From Acidobacteriota bacterium (GTDB lineage Bacteria > Acidobacteriota > Terriglobia > Bryobacterales > Bryobacteraceae): 5,691 nt of DNA. Each line of letters starts with the position of its first letter. Positions within the stretch are counted from its first letter, which is position 1. Under the pieces are notes generated by a model. That model saw only the letters and a list, made by a program, of their open reading frames with translations. It ran no database searches and had not been told where the DNA came from. Where the stretch lies: assembly GCA_023380575.1 (NCBI GenBank), contig JAMCRM010000040.1, positions 1,215 to 6,905 on the forward strand. Direction: 5' to 3'. The position numbers were made by a program, and so were the translations under genes. Shown here piece by piece: positions 4,864 to 5,691 of the stretch.

Positions 4864-4893
4864 TTTACATCGCAAAGTACACGGCCATATAAT
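4864..4893 (+). promoter_or_regulatory. Sigma-70 promoter of the membrane protein operon
   Basis: TTTACA (4864-4869) and a perfect TATAAT (4888-4893) are separated by 18 bp. The predicted start, 6-7 nt after the -10, coincides with the ATG at 4900, so the message would be leaderless. The promoter begins 12 nt after the dehydrogenase stop codon. Confidence 0.75.
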
Positions 4894-4899
4894 GTAGCC

Positions 4900-5514
4900 A
4901 TGGCAACCGTGAGACCTGTGCGGGCGCCCGCGCAAGAACCGATCCCGCTGCACGCCCATGCCATGGACAACCTGCGGTACATCCGCCGGACCATGGAGCG
5001 GGCCGGATCGTTTACGGCGGTCCCTGGGGCAGGCGGGGTGATGATCGGCGTCACGGCGCTGGCTGCCGCGGTACTGGCGTCCCGCGAGCGGGATGCCGTG
5101 GCCTGGGTGCTGGTGTGGGTGGCCGAGGCGGTGCTGGCCTGCCTCATCGGGGTCGCCGGCGCAGCCTGGAAATCCAGGCGCGTGCGCCTGCCCCTCCTTT
5201 CCGGACCCGGGCGCAAATTTCTACTGGGCTTCGCCCCGCCGCTGCTGGTGGGCGCGCTGCTCACCCTGGCCTGTTGCCGGACCGGCACGCTATCCCTGCT
5301 GCCCGGCATCTGGCTGCTGCTATACGGTGCGGGCGTGCTCACCGGGGGGGCCGCCTCCGTCAAAGTGGTGCCGGTAATGGGACTCGCGTTCATGCCCCTG
5401 GGCGCCTGCGCGCTGTTTGCGCCGGCAGCGTGGAGCAACGCGGTGCTGGCCGCCGGTTTCGGCGGGCTGCACGTCCTGTTCGGCGCGATTATCACGGTGA
5501 AATACGGTGGCTAA
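4900..5514 (+). CDS. Six-helix membrane protein of unknown function
   Basis: A 204-residue protein. The first 40 residues are soluble and positively charged ([20 protein letters not shown]). Six hydrophobic segments follow: about 41-60, 66-89, 106-126, 132-150, 155-174 and 180-200. A basic loop, WKSRRVRLP (90-98), separates helices 2 and 3. No transport or enzyme motif is recognised. The [21 protein letters not shown] segment before helix 1 looks like a family signature I associate with acidobacterial and related genomes, without a known function. The start at ATG 4900 is set by the promoter and has no Shine-Dalgarno, as expected for a leaderless message. It overlaps the next gene, a winged-helix regulator, by 8 nt, so the two are probably made together and may be a membrane component and its regulator. 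Confidence 0.8.
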   Translation: MATVRPVRAPAQEPIPLHAHAMDNLRYIRRTMERAGSFTAVPGAGGVMIGVTALAAAVLASRERDAVAWVLVWVAEAVLACLIGVAGAAWKSRRVRLPLLSGPGRKFLLGFAPPLLVGALLTLACCRTGTLSLLPGIWLLLYGAGVLTGGAASVKVVPVMGLAFMPLGACALFAPAAWSNAVLAAGFGGLHVLFGAIITVKYGG

Positions 5515-5691
5515 ACAGAGCGTGCTGCGAGAAGACCGGCAAAAGCCGCGGTGGGACCAGACCGCCGCGAGCCCCCCCAAATTCGACCGTTTGATTCACG
5601 AGCATCTGCGCCTAGGCCTGGTCAGCGCCCTGGCCGTGAATGATTCGCTCACTTTCAATGAACTCAAGAAGCTGCTCGAGACCACCGACAG
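5507..5691 (+). CDS. Winged-helix transcriptional regulator, 5' part only
   Basis: Frame from GTG 5507 to the right edge, 61 complete codons, no stop. After a polar lead of about 25 residues comes [20 protein letters not shown] followed by [16 protein letters not shown]. This is the first half of a winged-helix DNA-binding domain of the MarR/ArsR-like HTH_34 type, where [10 protein letters not shown] is helix 2 and ETTD leads into the recognition helix. The rest lies outside the window. The start overlaps the last 8 nt of the membrane protein gene; a GTG at 5522 is an alternative. As a likely homodimeric DNA-binding protein cotranscribed with the membrane protein, it may control this operon or a related transporter. 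The ligand is not visible. Confidence 0.8.
   Translation, partial: MAKQSVLREDRQKPRWDQTAASPPKFDRLIHEHLRLGLVSALAVNDSLTFNELKKLLETTD

Noticed and set aside
5571..5580. Run of seven C residues in the regulator gene, as a possible frameshift
   Set aside because: The frame stays open across it and continues into a convincing winged-helix domain.

Overview
The window is GC-rich, densely coded DNA. It looks like an acidobacterium (Acidobacteriota, probably class Terriglobia, possibly near Solibacter/Bryobacter). This is an inference from gene content: a large alpha/beta hydrolase of the ABHD18 kind, an ECF sigma / short anti-sigma / Spy-like operon, a 2-hydroxyacid dehydrogenase with an export signal, and a six-helix membrane protein followed by a winged-helix regulator. 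No rRNA, tRNA, CRISPR array or insertion sequence was seen.

Layout. Positions 1-515 (minus) hold two gene remnants joined out of frame: the first three helices of an MFS transporter, and an internal piece of an HI0933/BaiN-type flavoprotein that runs off the left edge. Positions 540-760 form a gene-free control region. It contains a perfect 22-bp palindrome with a partial second copy, a sequence with exact sigma-54 GG-N10-GC spacing, and a very strong intrinsic terminator. Together these predict a sigma-54-dependent small RNA of about 95 nt. An extended -10 promoter starts in the terminator T-tract and leads into the alpha/beta hydrolase (806-1789, plus). Positions 1790-2124 are a second gene-free stretch. 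It has a consensus TTGACA -35, a run with 14-nt complementarity to the 16S rRNA 3' tail, several hairpins and a strong terminator, so it probably encodes a structured noncoding RNA of about 220 nt. Its T-tract again merges with an extended -10 promoter, here for rpmE (ribosomal protein L31, zinc-binding form).

A minus-strand operon follows: an ECF sigma factor (3699-3106), a one-helix anti-sigma-like protein without a zinc-finger motif (3097-2774), and a membrane-anchored Spy/CpxP-like helical protein (2777-2379). Spacing is 8 nt between the first two and a 4-nt overlap between the last two. This is the usual layout of an envelope-stress sensing module: the sigma factor is held by the membrane anti-sigma, and the Spy-like protein senses or buffers misfolded protein or metal outside the membrane. 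Divergent from it, on plus, is a D-2-hydroxyacid dehydrogenase with an intact catalytic triad and an N-terminal signal-like segment. Last is an apparently leaderless two-gene unit: a six-helix membrane protein, overlapping by 8 nt a winged-helix regulator cut off by the right edge.

The most unusual content is the two predicted noncoding RNAs and the terminator-promoter fusions that link each of them to the next gene.
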